From NCBI GenBank assembly GCA_037176885.1, contig JAWWNJ010000289.1, positions 27,034 through 91,033 of the forward strand: DNA of 64,000 nucleotides, in the 5' to 3' direction. Source of the DNA: Favolaschia claudopus (taxonomy: Eukaryota; Basidiomycota; Agaricomycetes; Agaricales; Mycenaceae). Both the position numbers and the translations under genes were made by a program. A model generated the notes under the pieces. That model was not told the origin of the DNA. It searched no databases and saw only the letters and a program-made list of their open reading frames with translations. Shown in pieces: positions 1-9,778 of the stretch. How positions within the stretch are numbered: position 1 is the first letter of the stretch; the number at the start of each line of letters is the position of its first letter.

Positions 1-21
1 GCAGGCATTACCTCCAATATT

Positions 22-295
22 TTCTTGAAGACATCGAGCGCGTCCCATTCAGAGTCCGACAACCGATACTTATGAAGCTCTTCAAACTCGTTTCTTGAGA
101 GAAACTGGTCGATAGCCTGGTCGCATGAAATTTGCATTTTAACATATACAATAATGGTGTATGCGTGGTTCATACCTGACGGAGAAGGATCGCCCGTTCG
201 ACCATCAGCAATGTGGATGACCACCGTGTGACAACATCTCGAAGGAGTTGGAGATCCTTCTTCTCGAGAGCGCGCAGAACCGCCGAGAAGAAATG
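22..295 (-). pseudogene. hAT transposase fragment (two exons)
   Basis: Read on the minus strand, the stretch from about 295 to 176 encodes a block containing DVVTRWSSTLLMVERAILLR. A short intron with a GTATG donor at 175-171 follows, and a second exon encodes AIDQFLSRNEFEELHKYRLS and then SEWDALDVFKKILE up to another GTA donor near 22. These blocks match the TRWSSTYLM...AIDKFL...YKLTDEEW region of Agaricomycete hAT (RNase H-like) transposases. The rest of the gene would lie beyond the left edge of the window. No upstream transposase domain is visible to the right, so this is at best a partial copy. The family call rests on recognised motifs, not on alignment. Confidence 0.6.
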
Positions 296-425
296 TCGCC
301 TCACCGACGAGGCTCGGATCCATTATGAGGTCATTCAAGTGTATCAACAAGAATGGAAAAACAAACCTGACGAACAACAGTTCGAATCGTTGCAATAGGA
401 TCCCGATCAAGTGCGTCCAAGAATG

Positions 426-1206
426 TTACCGGCTCATTTCCAAGCGGCTGGACCGGAGTGGGTCGTCGAGTCCTGCTCGTGGAGTTCCGCCTCCGCGTCG
501 CGTAGATGGTGTTGGAGTCTGTGGAGGAGCAGGGCGACGTATAGGTGTCCGCGTCGTGGGGTTCCGAGGTGGTGAGTGTGCGTTATCCTCATCGTCAACG
601 AATCGGACGCCACGCCGAGAACGGGATGGACGCGGCGCCTCGTCTTCTTCACCTGAATCGGGATCAAATAAGTCGCGTACACGTTGAGGTGCTTGCACTT
701 CTATAAATTACAGCCAGCGTTAGTCAGTTGATAGCTTGAGTCGATGGAACTCACCTGGCTCCGCCCTCGTACCTGAACCTGATGCTATAGGCTGGTCGTT
801 GGCGGTGTTCTCTTCCGGTGGGGGACGTTCTGCAGGAGCTGTATCATCGCACTAATCAGAATATGTCGCACATGAGTACTCTACAGTCAGAACAACGTTC
901 ATCTTCGCCGGGGGATGACGGTCGTGGGGTGGCCGTCCGTGTCGCAGTTGGGGTAGGTGGCTCCTGATGGTGCCGTCAACGCGTGCGCAGAGGGCTGGGT
1001 TGATCCCCTCCGACATTGTCACTGCCGACAGGTTGTCTTTTTCGGGTGCGGCGGCGAGGCGCAACAGGACTTCGAGTAGTGACGTTTGGATCTGGAATTG
1101 TGTTGAGAGACGACAGGCAACAGAAAGGTCGAGATTACTTTCGAGCTGAAATACTGTTTGAAGAGCACCGCCCGGTAACTGCTGAGAACGTTGACGGGGA
1201 GGCATC
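426..1206 (-). CDS. hypothetical spliced gene, Pro/Arg-rich C-terminus
   Basis: The likely start is the ATG near 1206 (MPPRQRSQQLPGG). Exon 1 runs to about 870. An intron with a GTA donor ends at a TTAG near 854. A short exon (CDDTAPAERPPPEENTAND) is followed by a second intron (GTGAGT ... TTTATAG, about 753-703). The last exon encodes VRDLFDPDSGEEDEAPRPSR and a low-complexity Pro/Arg/Thr tail that stops at 426. Both introns keep the reading frame open and have fungal-type sites, which argues for a real gene or a recently real one. A purine-rich stretch on the plus strand (1220-1330, pyrimidine-rich on the coding strand) lies upstream and fits a fungal core promoter. I do not recognise a domain. 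It may be the N-terminal partner of the hAT fragment just downstream, but no evidence links them. Confidence 0.45.
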
Positions 1207-1432
1207 GCTGAATGACTTGTAAAGACAGTCGGAGAAAGAGAGAAAGATAGAGCGAGCCGTCGAGAAGGAGAAACGAAAGCGAGAGAGAAGGGGGCAGACA
1301 AGAGGGGAAAGGGCGAAGGATGAGATGGCAGAGCACCCTTCGCACATATACTTCAGGCGTCTCCCACGACATCAACAACCCTGCATAGTTTAAAAAAGAT
1401 TGAATTGAAAGAGACGTCGTTTTGAGTGTGCC

Positions 1433-2223
1433 TCATGTTCTTAAGCTGTCGTGGAGAGGGTTGTATCGCAAGTTAAAGCCTTGTCCTTGAATTTGCCGTG
1501 GGGAATGCTTCAAGTTGATATGCGCCGGAAAATTGCAAGAAAGTTGCCAGAACTTGAAAGTGAAAGATTGATCATTGACAGGGCAGACGCCGGAGAGTAT
1601 TAGATTCATTGAGGTTTTCATTGTCATACGGTGGTGTAAGTGAGTTTGTAGCAACTGGATACGATGTTTTCGATGCGCCTGGATGAGCTGCGTGAGTGGC
1701 GGTCGGCGGAAAAGCTTGTTGCCCAAATTGGGAACGAAGCTGTGGCTGAGCCGCTTTGGAGCCGGCGCAAGCCGAAGCCAAGCCAAATTTAGCCAGTTGA
1801 CTTGCGGCTGGCTCGGCTCGGCTCTCGAATGTCTTTGAGCCGATGGCTAGCGGCTTGAAGCCAAGCCGCGGAAACACTAATGTCAGCGAATACTGACTAG
1901 AACAATCTGCAAACCCTACAAGTAACTCAAAGCCTAAAGGAGCGCGATAACTACAAAGGTAATTTACCAAGTCTAAGTTCATTGAAATCAAGGCAGACGG
2001 AGACACTTTGAAGCAAAACATCATATGAAACTGCACTCACCAAATGCTGCTTGGTTCGATCTCGGCTCACGAATGGAACCCGACAAGTCCTAGAGTTGTT
2101 TCATCAGTTTTGGGGGGATCCGGACTCAAAGTACAGACTGACTAATATTTATTTGAGTGTATTAAAGACGAATTCTGCATCAAAGACGAATTCCCTGGGA
2201 TAATGTGGCTATATTAACAGAAT
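1433..2223. other. non-coding stretch with GC-rich MITE-like remnant
   Basis: No credible gene. Positions about 1740-1885 hold repeated GGCTTGGCTT/AAGCCAAGCC and GGCTCGGCTCGGCT words, partly inverted. They end in CCGCGGAAACACTA, whose complement TAGTGTTTCCGCGGCT resembles TAGTGTTGCCGCGGCT at 63849. Two GAATTC-containing direct repeats (around 2169 and 2188) lie just left of the LTR at 2224. Confidence 0.35.
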
Positions 2224-2470
2224 CTGAAAATGCGCGGAAGGCGCAATAACCTCAGTCTCCCGCAATGTGGGATGAAAGACTGTATATTAAATACCTGAAA
2301 ATGCGCGGAAGGCGCAATAACTACACAATGAGTAAGTAAATACAAGTAGGTAGATAGATAGAGAACTCACCCTCAGTCTCCCGCAATGTGGGATGAAAGA
2401 CTGAGGGTGGTGGACAGACGAGCGCGGTTTATATGTAAGAACAAGGCTGTATGATAAGTATCAGATATCT
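2224..2470 (-). repeat. LTR remnant with unspliced and spliced copies of its leader
   Basis: Minus-strand reading: a TATA-like ATATAAA near 2436, then a hairpin-forming block at 2403-2371 (CAGTCT...AGACTG), then a 50-nt segment at 2370-2321 with donor GTGAGT, branch-like CTTACTCA and acceptor GTGTAG, then a 26-nt block at 2320-2295. After 12 nt (2294-2283) the same 33-nt and 26-nt blocks recur fused at 2282-2224, without the 50-nt segment. The match is exact over all 59 nt. The CACTA element has cut this LTR at 2470, and its upstream part should continue at 8454 and beyond. Exact LTR ends are not settled. Confidence 0.6.
2321..2370 (-). other. 50-nt intron in the LTR leader
   Basis: Minus strand: donor GTGAGT, acceptor GTGTAG, branch-like CTTACTCA about 14 nt before the acceptor. 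It is present in one leader copy (2295-2403) and precisely missing in the adjacent copy (2224-2282), which is direct evidence that it has been spliced. Confidence 0.7.
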
Positions 2471-2560
2471 CACTGCGTTTTGAGCAGATCTGGTCAGAGT
2501 CAGTAGAGGTCTCGCAGGTTATCTAGCCAGACCTAGAGTTAGAATATAGCTGTACCACTT
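2471..2560 (+). repeat. CACTA left terminal inverted repeat
   Basis: 90 bp from CACTGCGTTTTGAGC to TGTACCACTT. It is the reverse complement of 8361-8450. The two arms diverge immediately inside. Confidence 0.9.
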
Positions 2561-2742
2561 CGCAAGCGTTGAGCCAGATCTTGCTAACCACCTTTGCTGA
2601 AGTTGGAAAGACGTGAATTAGGTGGGATCGGCAGAGCCTCTGCCGAGCTGTGTGTAGCTATTATCGACTAAGCTCGATAGACGTCATCAAGGTACAGGAA
2701 CAAACAACCGTGACGCGCCGTCGCGTCCTCTTGCTTCCCGCC

Positions 2743-4392
2743 ATGGCACATCTATTCCCAACGACTGGTGGACCCAACGACCCTCAACCTCTGATACTCT
2801 CTACTGAACAATGGAACCACGCCTTCAGACAGTTTCAGTTCCTCTATCCTAGTAATCCTACCCCAGGCTCAATCCCACCCACACCCGCTATGACACCCAT
2901 TCCGCCTCCTGATATTTCTAACTCTGTTCTGGATCCCGCTCTTCAACCCCCGCAAACCGAGTCTACAGACAGCCGTCTCCTTGCATTAGAACACGAAATG
3001 GAAATTCTCAAAGCGCAAAAACGCACGAACCAAAGAGAAGACGATGCACCTTCGAAAAAACGACGCAAGAAAAAATCGACGGCCTCCGTGTTCATCCTCA
3101 AGTCGGCGACGGGATTGAGTGAAGATCAGATTTCTGTTAGAAAACAGCTGATGGTGCGTGTTTCTTCTTTTTCTCTCGGTTCCGTCGCTAATTCAGGATA
3201 TTCAGAGAATGGTTAAGACGGAAGGCCGACGTCTCACCGGAAAGCTCTCTGATCCTGATTCTGAAGGAGACGACGACACTGACGACGAATCTGAACTCCC
3301 TGCTTCCTCCACTTCGCTATCATACAACTTCTCTGCTACTGTTATTCATCCCGACAATGTCAAGATCTTTGAACGCATTGCAGACCTTGTGTGGTCTGAA
3401 CAACATGCGAGTTCCCCACCGGTTTCGTCGGGTATGTGCTGACTTCCCCCAGGATTCCAAGAGCACTACCTATTCCCTTGATCACCCCAACGTCGCTTTC
3501 ACTCGTGATGACCTACTTGCATTTGCTAAAACTAACTTTCGGACCTGGAAGGAAAAATGGAGGGGTAAAAACGATGAGGAGGTAGGGAAAAAGCAGGCTA
3601 AAGCAGCGCAACGAGATCGACAGCAACTGCGTCGGAAAGAGGTGAGTTTTGTATTCTCTATTAAATGTGCCGTCAACAGCAACTCTGCAGCTCAAAGCTA
3701 ATCGCATCAAAGCCGTTCCGGAGTACAAACGAAGATTCAAGCGCGACCCAATGTATATCTTGGAAACTGACTGGATGTCGGACGAAATTTCGGAACCCGA
3801 TACTGACGACGAGAACGCCAAGGCCGAACATCGGCGCCGTCTCTTGAAAGCCGCTCATTTAGGAACTTCGCAGCAGGAGAGCGACGTCTGGGAACGAGTC
3901 AGACCTGGTTTTCAATCACTGGAGGTGTGTGCCAGGGCTCCCAGCATTTCATTTGCCTCTACTCGATCCCAGATGAGCGAAATCAAAGACGAACTCGATC
4001 AAATTCTCAAACAGCAACGCGAAGCAAAAACCAAGTCCAGAAAACGTGTTCGCGCTCGCATTCCTCGTGTCACCGTCGGTAATACTCATGATCGCATCCC
4101 TTATGGCGGCACACTCTATCCCTTCATGATGTCGGAAGAATGGTACGATGAGCACATTGCTGGTGACGAGGAGAAGGAGAGATCAAAGTCTACACAGAGA
4201 ACCCCACAGGCTTTGGCGACACTTAGTGGTTTGAAATTTGTTATCAGTGCTGTTGTGGAAGTATTCATTGCTATCATTCGCTACCCGCATCCCATTGTAC
4301 TACCTCGCAATTATTATAACTGTTGTACAGCTGAAACGAGCTACACATTTCAAGTACGCAAAATCAAATCAAACGACGGCAACATCCTATGA
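2743..4392 (+). CDS. CACTA accessory protein (DNA-element-encoded, unknown function)
   Basis: I chose the ATG at 2743 because it has the context CCGCCATGG; an upstream in-frame ATG-like start would add about 30 residues. Exon 1 (Pro-rich, then a coiled-coil-like stretch and the basic PSKKRRKKK, a likely nuclear signal) ends at 3153. An intron (GTGCGT...TTCAG, 3154-3196) follows. Exon 2 has an acidic SDPDSEGDDDTDDESE block. The frame changes near 3430, where a 21-nt GTATGT...CAG looks too short to be an intron. A third intron (GTGAGT...GCAG) lies at about 3642-3690. The C-terminal part contains WERVRPGFQSLE and RVRARIPRVTVG. Such proteins accompany transposases in Agaricomycete elements as I recall. 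The role, perhaps DNA binding, is inference. Confidence 0.55.
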
Positions 4393-4404
4393 ACCAATGT
4401 CAGA

Positions 4405-7400
4405 TTAAGCTGTGATCAAAATATGGGGACATACGCGCGTCAGGCCGGCTGTAAACCAGATCTTGCGAGTCGGTCCTTCGTGAGACTCTGCACCCTCGCC
4501 GTCGTCGCCTTCCTCGGGCTCTGAATCTAAAATTTGTTTCTTGTGGTTTATCGTGAGACGGCAAGCTTGTGAAAGAATTTCGGACACAGGGACAAGTCTT
4601 GACGGGCCAGATTCGCTTCGCCGAAGAAAATGGCCGTGTTCCCAAGCGAATATTTCCAATTCCGGGCTGTCAAGTCGCTCGAAAGTTAAGAGCAATGGCA
4701 AGAGTTGAGTTCGTGAGCACGTACTATTTCTCCCAAGGAGACATATCAAAATCAGTCAACCGACGCATCCATCGCATGTTGAAGAGATGATGAGGCTTCT
4801 CCAAACCAGGCTGTCGATGGGTAATGATATCGTAAACCTGGCCAACATATCGGGTTCCCCCTGCGTCGAGTTGAAGAATTGAATTTGATGCTTCCGTGAG
4901 CGATGTCGAGCTTGCAATTCGACGCCCGTCAAGGATGATATAAGGATGAACAAGAACTGAGCTGTGGAGAAAATGATGAGTTTCGTCGAGAGCGATGTCC
5001 GCATCACGGGAAACAATAGGGATTGTGGGATAGGTTGTGTTGTAGTAGTCGAGAAGGGCGTTCTGGAATGGTACAGGAAGCTCTTTGGAAACAGCTGAAC
5101 CGAGGGAGAAACGGATTCCGACTACAGAATAGTTGGTAAGTCCCCAGAAAAGCGAAGGATTTCGGGGAGCACTCACGGTCAGCAGATTGCTCCTCAATTT
5201 CCCGCGCCATAGACGCCACGGTGCCTCGTACATCTCCGTCAGTGGCAAGAATTATTCTTGCACTGTCAGCGGTGCACTGTTCTGCCGGAGTCAAACCCTC
5301 GACAGCTTCTTTCTTGCCCAGTCGTTCAAGCTTTGCAAATAGATTAATATAATGAAGTCTGCAGTTCAAGCACTCACAAGTTCGCGCAAGTTCGCGTCGC
5401 GGTAAAACTCCCGGAAGAATGTGACCTCCAGCTCGCCGTCACCATGGTTGTTAGTATCATAACTCTTAAGAAGCTTGTTGAGTCTCTCGAACAAGAAAGT
5501 CCAAAAGCCGTAGACAGGTCCGAAGTCGCGGATGATTTGGAAGATGTGAGTCACGTAGTGAAAATTAGGCTTCACGAGGGTCGGGTGATTATGGTAGTAC
5601 ATCAAGTACGAAGAGTCGAGCAATGTATAGAGGACATACCTTTAAAAATCCGGCAAGATAGTCTTCCAGCAGCTGCTGTGCACGCGGTAAGGAATTGATG
5701 TCAACTGTACCGGCCAGTATAATCTTGCAGCACGCTGCAAATTTCAAGAAAAAATCAGGATCGTCCTCGAACATCCGGATAGGTTTGGGCAAAGGTATCT
5801 CCTTCTTGTCAGCCTTGGTCGCTGTCTTGTTTGTAATGCGATTCTTTCGTGCCTTCTCTTTCTTGTTCCATAATTTCACTGACCGTTCGTAATCTGCAAG
5901 GGCAAGAGGGTACCATTCGGCCCATATATGCGGTAGCTGGTGGACACCGTTAGTTAAAGTAACGGAACACAGAAAGACTCACAAGGAGGGGGCAAATTAC
6001 GAGGAGCATACCCTTCCATTCGTCGGATGTCAAATTGCCGCCGGATGCATAGCCAACCTGGTTTGGGAGCCTCGCTACCCATGAAGGCATCTCCATCTAA
6101 GAGTTGTTAGCCATTAATATAACACTATGGGAAGGACACATGCTGCTTTTAAATAATCATGAATTTGATCTATCTCGCGAGTTGTTTTTTCGGTACGTTT
6201 GCGCAAAGCGGCAGGATCTCGGATCCAGCCATCAAGCCATTGTGTTTTAGTGATACCTAGTATACATGTTTAGTGGGCCCTATCGCAGTACGAACACGTA
6301 CCAAGAAAAATACAGTGCATTGGGTCGATGATGATCTGCCGAATGGGATCAAAGTATGGCAAACGAGAGAGTTCAAAATATCGTGTGCCATGCGCGCTCG
6401 CGAAGGCGTCCCGCGCCTTCTTATTGTCCTCGTTGATTGCTGAATATTCTTCGGAATGTTTTCGATGCTCTTGGTTCTCCCGCTTTGGAAATGCTACACG
6501 TAATCAATGTTTAGTGGAATGAAACACATATTTAGAAACAATACCGTCTACTTTGACACCTGCCGGCGTCTGAATATCCTTGTGCGTGATCTTGAAGCGG
6601 GTGCAAGGGAATTTGTTAGACTTGTGGTCGGAAAATCCCCCGACTTTGCACATTGCCGGGTGATCACAACAGACGCAGACAAGAATAACTCGTATGCGAC
6701 GTCCTCGAGATGTTTCAAGTCAGTCAAAATGAGACTTACCGTTGGGAAACTTTGGGGTCTCGGCCACTATCCCCTTGTCATATAACATTAGTAGTTCAGT
6801 TACGGTTGATGCCATGGTTCTCTGAAACTGGTCGCATGTCTCTTCATGAGGGCCGGGACCTAAGTGAGTCAATAGCAAATTTCTGGGACGATATCTAGAT
6901 ATGGCGTAGTAAAGTCATACAATCTCGCCCAACAATGCAACATAACTCACCTTTTGTGCGCTGGAAGGCCCGTGACGCAGAAAGAGGCTGCACCGGTTGA
7001 ATGAGTTCCGGCATCGTTGGTTCGGGTAAATGAAAATCTAAGATGCGCATTAGCTACCGATATCTTCCTTGAACTTGCACTTGCCCATCTTCTCCGAAAC
7101 ACAAGCCAATTCGAAGCTCGTCGGGGTTGGGGCCATCAGCGGCCGTATCAAAGAATTTGCGGCCATCTGGACCTTTCAAAGTTTGACATATTTCGCCGTC
7201 TTGAATGTCCGACATCTTCCCAGGTACTCGTTTGCGCGTCAAGTACGATTCGCAAGCAGCCTCGTTCCCTTCTCGATCTAAAAATTCAACAAGCTGAGTC
7301 GACAGCGGCAGGTAGGGGCCTTGCAGAACAGGCCGAGGTTTGGAATCGGGTTTTGGTCGAGTTGAATCCAACAACGAAGGGGCAGTAGTTCGGGCGGGCG

Positions 7401-8190
7401 GATCTTTAAAAAGTGGGATGTCGCAATGGGAGCACTGAAGATTCGGAGAGGAATTTTCCGGGTATGCGCGACGACAGCTGGGGCATATGGCACGAATTTC
7501 AAACTCTTCGTTGAGACCTAATTTTTTGAATGCTGTAGCGAGTGTGATGGGAACATTATTGTCGGAAGGAATGTGTCGGAGGGTGATGAAGATATTTCGG
7601 AAAATTTTCAAGAGGAGAGCACAAGCGCGATGAGGGAGGTGATAGTGCAGATGTAGCCACGCAGTCAAGAAGAGTATTATCTGTCAGAACCAGAAGGGTG
7701 ACTCCTCAGCTTCTGATTCCCGTGGACGTGCGATAGCTTCAGATTCAGCGGTAGTAGAAATGCTGGGATCGACAATGGAGGTATTTGTTGGAATGTCTGG
7801 ACTCGATGCCGCTCCTCCTCCACTTTGAGGCGGAGAAGTCTCAGCAGACGCCGAAGAAGAAGGGAACGGAGGCTGATTTAGCTGAGCATCAGGCATGTGA
7901 ACGTCGACATCCATCTCCACATCTTCTTGCACTGGAAAGGAGCCCGGCATATTGGGGAGAGTATTGGATGTCGAGGCTTCAGCCTTCCGTTTTTTGGCCA
8001 TGAATTTTCCAATTGAGACAGTCTGCCCGGATGGAGCTTGGCGCTCCCGCAACTTGCGCTCACGCTCGCGTTTTGTATTTCGGCGATCGGTGGTGCGAGG
8101 ATTCTGCGTAGAACAGTTTAATAATTTGTGCTCATTCAAGCAACATGGGTTTGCACGAACTCCATCGTGAGAGGTAGAGCCTAAATCCAT
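4405..8190 (-). pseudogene. Tnp2-type CACTA transposase, decayed
   Basis: The N-terminal exon (8190-7684) is Ser/Pro-rich with a basic KRERERKLRERQ block. An in-frame TGA at about 7684 follows, and the frame then continues as ILFLTAWLHLHYHLPHRAC, so the stop is a nonsense change or a tiny error. Next come a CPSCRRAYP...CSHCDIP zinc-ribbon (about 7480-7420) and DIQDGEICQTLKGPDG (about 7210), both typical of Tnp2. Further down are VILVCVCCDHPAMCKVGGFS (about 6680), RLPYFDPIRQIIIDPMH (about 6320, the conserved IDPMH), KLWNKKEKARKN (5879), and FHYVTHIFQIIRDFGPVYGF (about 5550) with LFERLNKLLKSYDTNNHG. The order is right for a complete transposase spread over many short exons. The tail (5250-4405) is less conserved. 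The 6900-7050 part could not be aligned with confidence. Confidence 0.75.
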
Positions 8191-8360
8191 CGCCAGAATC
8201 TGGGGAAGTTGGTGCGAGGGCGGAGAAGTAGAATGACGTCGGCCAAGGCCTCGGAAACTAACCTGGACAAACCTAGCCAGACGTAATCAAGCTGACTTCG
8301 GCAGACGCCAAAGCTAGGTCTTCCAATTTCACTTGGACACAGCTCGCAAAGCGTCTAGCT

Positions 8361-8450
8361 AAGTGGTACAGCTATATTCTAACTCTAGGTCTGGCTAGAT
8401 AACCTGCGAGACCTCTACTGACTCTGACCAGATCTGCTCAAAACGCAGTG
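8361..8450 (-). repeat. CACTA right terminal inverted repeat
   Basis: Reverse complement of 2471-2560, ending CGCAGTG, followed by the TCT duplication. Confidence 0.9.
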
Positions 8451-8453
8451 TCT

Positions 8454-9317
8454 ATCAAGGGCCGGAGTGGCGGGGCGGCTACCCAGAATAATTCATATTC
8501 TGACATATATAACCAGTGTTCTTGCCGTGTTCATCCGGGTCTTCCGTCTCTACCAATCTGTGCGGCTCTTGTTGGGTTCTTGGTTCAGACTTAGGTTGCT
8601 CAACTCGGCGAATCAGACAGAATCACAGAAATAGAACAGAAACTTGTCCAGCAACAATATACTGGCAACTGGACTGGGTTACATAGAGTATACTTAGGGT
8701 AACCAGCCCGCTCTGGTTACCTTGCTGGTGACCCCCGCTTAGCTTAGCCGAGGTAACCACCGGAATACACGATTGTACTCTCTGGTGATCGGAGAACCGA
8801 GTCCGAGGACTCCGAGTATCCGCCAGCACGAAGGCGGCAATTGCCGATGTGTGGGAAATTCTTGCTCTGTGCAAGCACTGTCAAATAAAGCCATGTTCTG
8901 TCTCTTGAATTCCAAATAACCATCGAGAGATGATAGACAGGAAATTGTTTTGTGTATAAAAAATTAGAATAACTACCCGTTTGTCAAACTAATTAAATAG
9001 TTTTACAATTAAAGCCAAACAAAATCAGATTGTACAGTAACTACCAAATCTTTCAATCCTTCCGATCGTGAGCACAATCCATTCAATCGTTCGATTACTT
9101 CATCAGATTGAGGATATATTTTGCCAAAGTCACCATGATCAGTACATCTGGTAGAATTGGCGGGCAAAGAGGCACGTGACAGGTCACCATCAGTAACCTG
9201 CGGTGACCCCCACGCCGTTAGTACAGATGAACAGGTAAAATATTGTTCTCATCATCAACGGTGTCCAATCGCGAGCTCATTTCTAAATAGAAGGTTGATG
9301 ATGAGCTCTGTCTCTTA
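8454..9317. other. intergenic, continuation of split LTR and short inverted motifs
   Basis: No gene is supported. The part next to the CACTA right end (8454 to about 8620) should be the upstream part of the LTR cut at 2470; a TATATAA word lies near 8504. GGTGACCCCC and GGTTACC words recur at 8690-8760 and 9180-9215, suggesting another small decayed element. Confidence 0.3.
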
Positions 9318-9660
9318 GATCTCGAAGATGCCGACTCGCTGCTATTACACGTTCAAGATCTTGTCACACAGCATCTGGACGAGTTCCCGGAAGATCAGCT
9401 TGATGATGAGGCTGCTCGGTATGCAGCTAAAATGACTAAGGCAAGTATTACCGACGGAACCCGAGATGGTCATCTACGGTAAAATTTGTTTAACTGCTCA
9501 TCTGTTGAATCCTTGACAAAATGTTGAATAGCATCATCAAACACTACATCACTTTCCATTTACGCCGCAATAAAAAATGGGACGCGACGCGCGTTGATGA
9601 CAAAACACCGCATGACATTGCTGCATTTATTACTCAGAAATGTGGCCCGGTGTATGGCAC
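9318..9660 (+). pseudogene. Crypton-like tyrosine-recombinase N-terminal fragment
   Basis: An exon encoding SLLLHVQDLVTQHLDEFPED and then ITDGTRDGHLR ends at a GTAAAA donor at about 9480. A short intron ends at TAG near 9532, and the frame goes on with IIKHYITFHLRRNKKWD, TRVDDKTPHDIAAFITQKCG. The pattern (TRDGHLRIIKHYIAFH... TPHDIxxFITQKCGP) is that of the N-terminal, SAM-like part of Crypton-type integrases in basidiomycetes. After KCGPV the sequence stops resembling the family, at about the point where an 18-bp match to a Tc1 end appears (9661-9678). No catalytic Arg/Tyr domain is present. Family assignment is from memory of motifs only. Confidence 0.45.
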
Positions 9661-9678
9661 ATATACTGTGCAAAAAAT
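9661..9678 (+). repeat. Tc1/mariner terminal remnant
   Basis: ATATACTGTGCAAAAAAT is also found at 63829-63846, at the outer end of the Tc1 transposase relic. It marks the breakpoint in the Crypton-like fragment. Confidence 0.45.
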
Positions 9679-9778
9679 CAAAATGCACAACTTCGGTGTT
9701 TTTGAGAGAATTTGGAGGCAACTATCAAATTTCATGACAACTTTCTCTCCTGAGGACCCGAAATTTCGACAACCTTAG

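Larger units (their letters stand above)
2471..8450. mobile_element. CACTA (En/Spm, Tnp2-type) DNA transposon
   Basis: The element starts CACTGCG and ends CGCAGTG, with 90-bp terminal inverted repeats that match along their whole length by eye. It is flanked by the 3-bp duplication TCT (2468-2470 and 8451-8453), which is the CACTA hallmark. Length is 5,980 bp. It holds two convergent genes: a plus-strand accessory gene in the left third and a minus-strand Tnp2-type transposase in the right two thirds, ending within a few bases of each other near 4400. The near-perfect repeats suggest recent mobility, although the transposase reading frame is damaged. It may therefore have been moved by a transposase supplied elsewhere. 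Confidence 0.9.

Noticed and set aside
213..398. Plus-strand ORF of 61 codons that looks protein-like
   Set aside because: The opposite strand encodes the recognisable hAT motif TRWSSTLLMVERAIL, so the plus frame is a shadow.
3432..3452. A 21-bp intron in the CACTA accessory gene
   Set aside because: GTATGT...CAG is present but the distance is too short for a spliceosomal intron; more likely a frameshift or a mis-set exon border.
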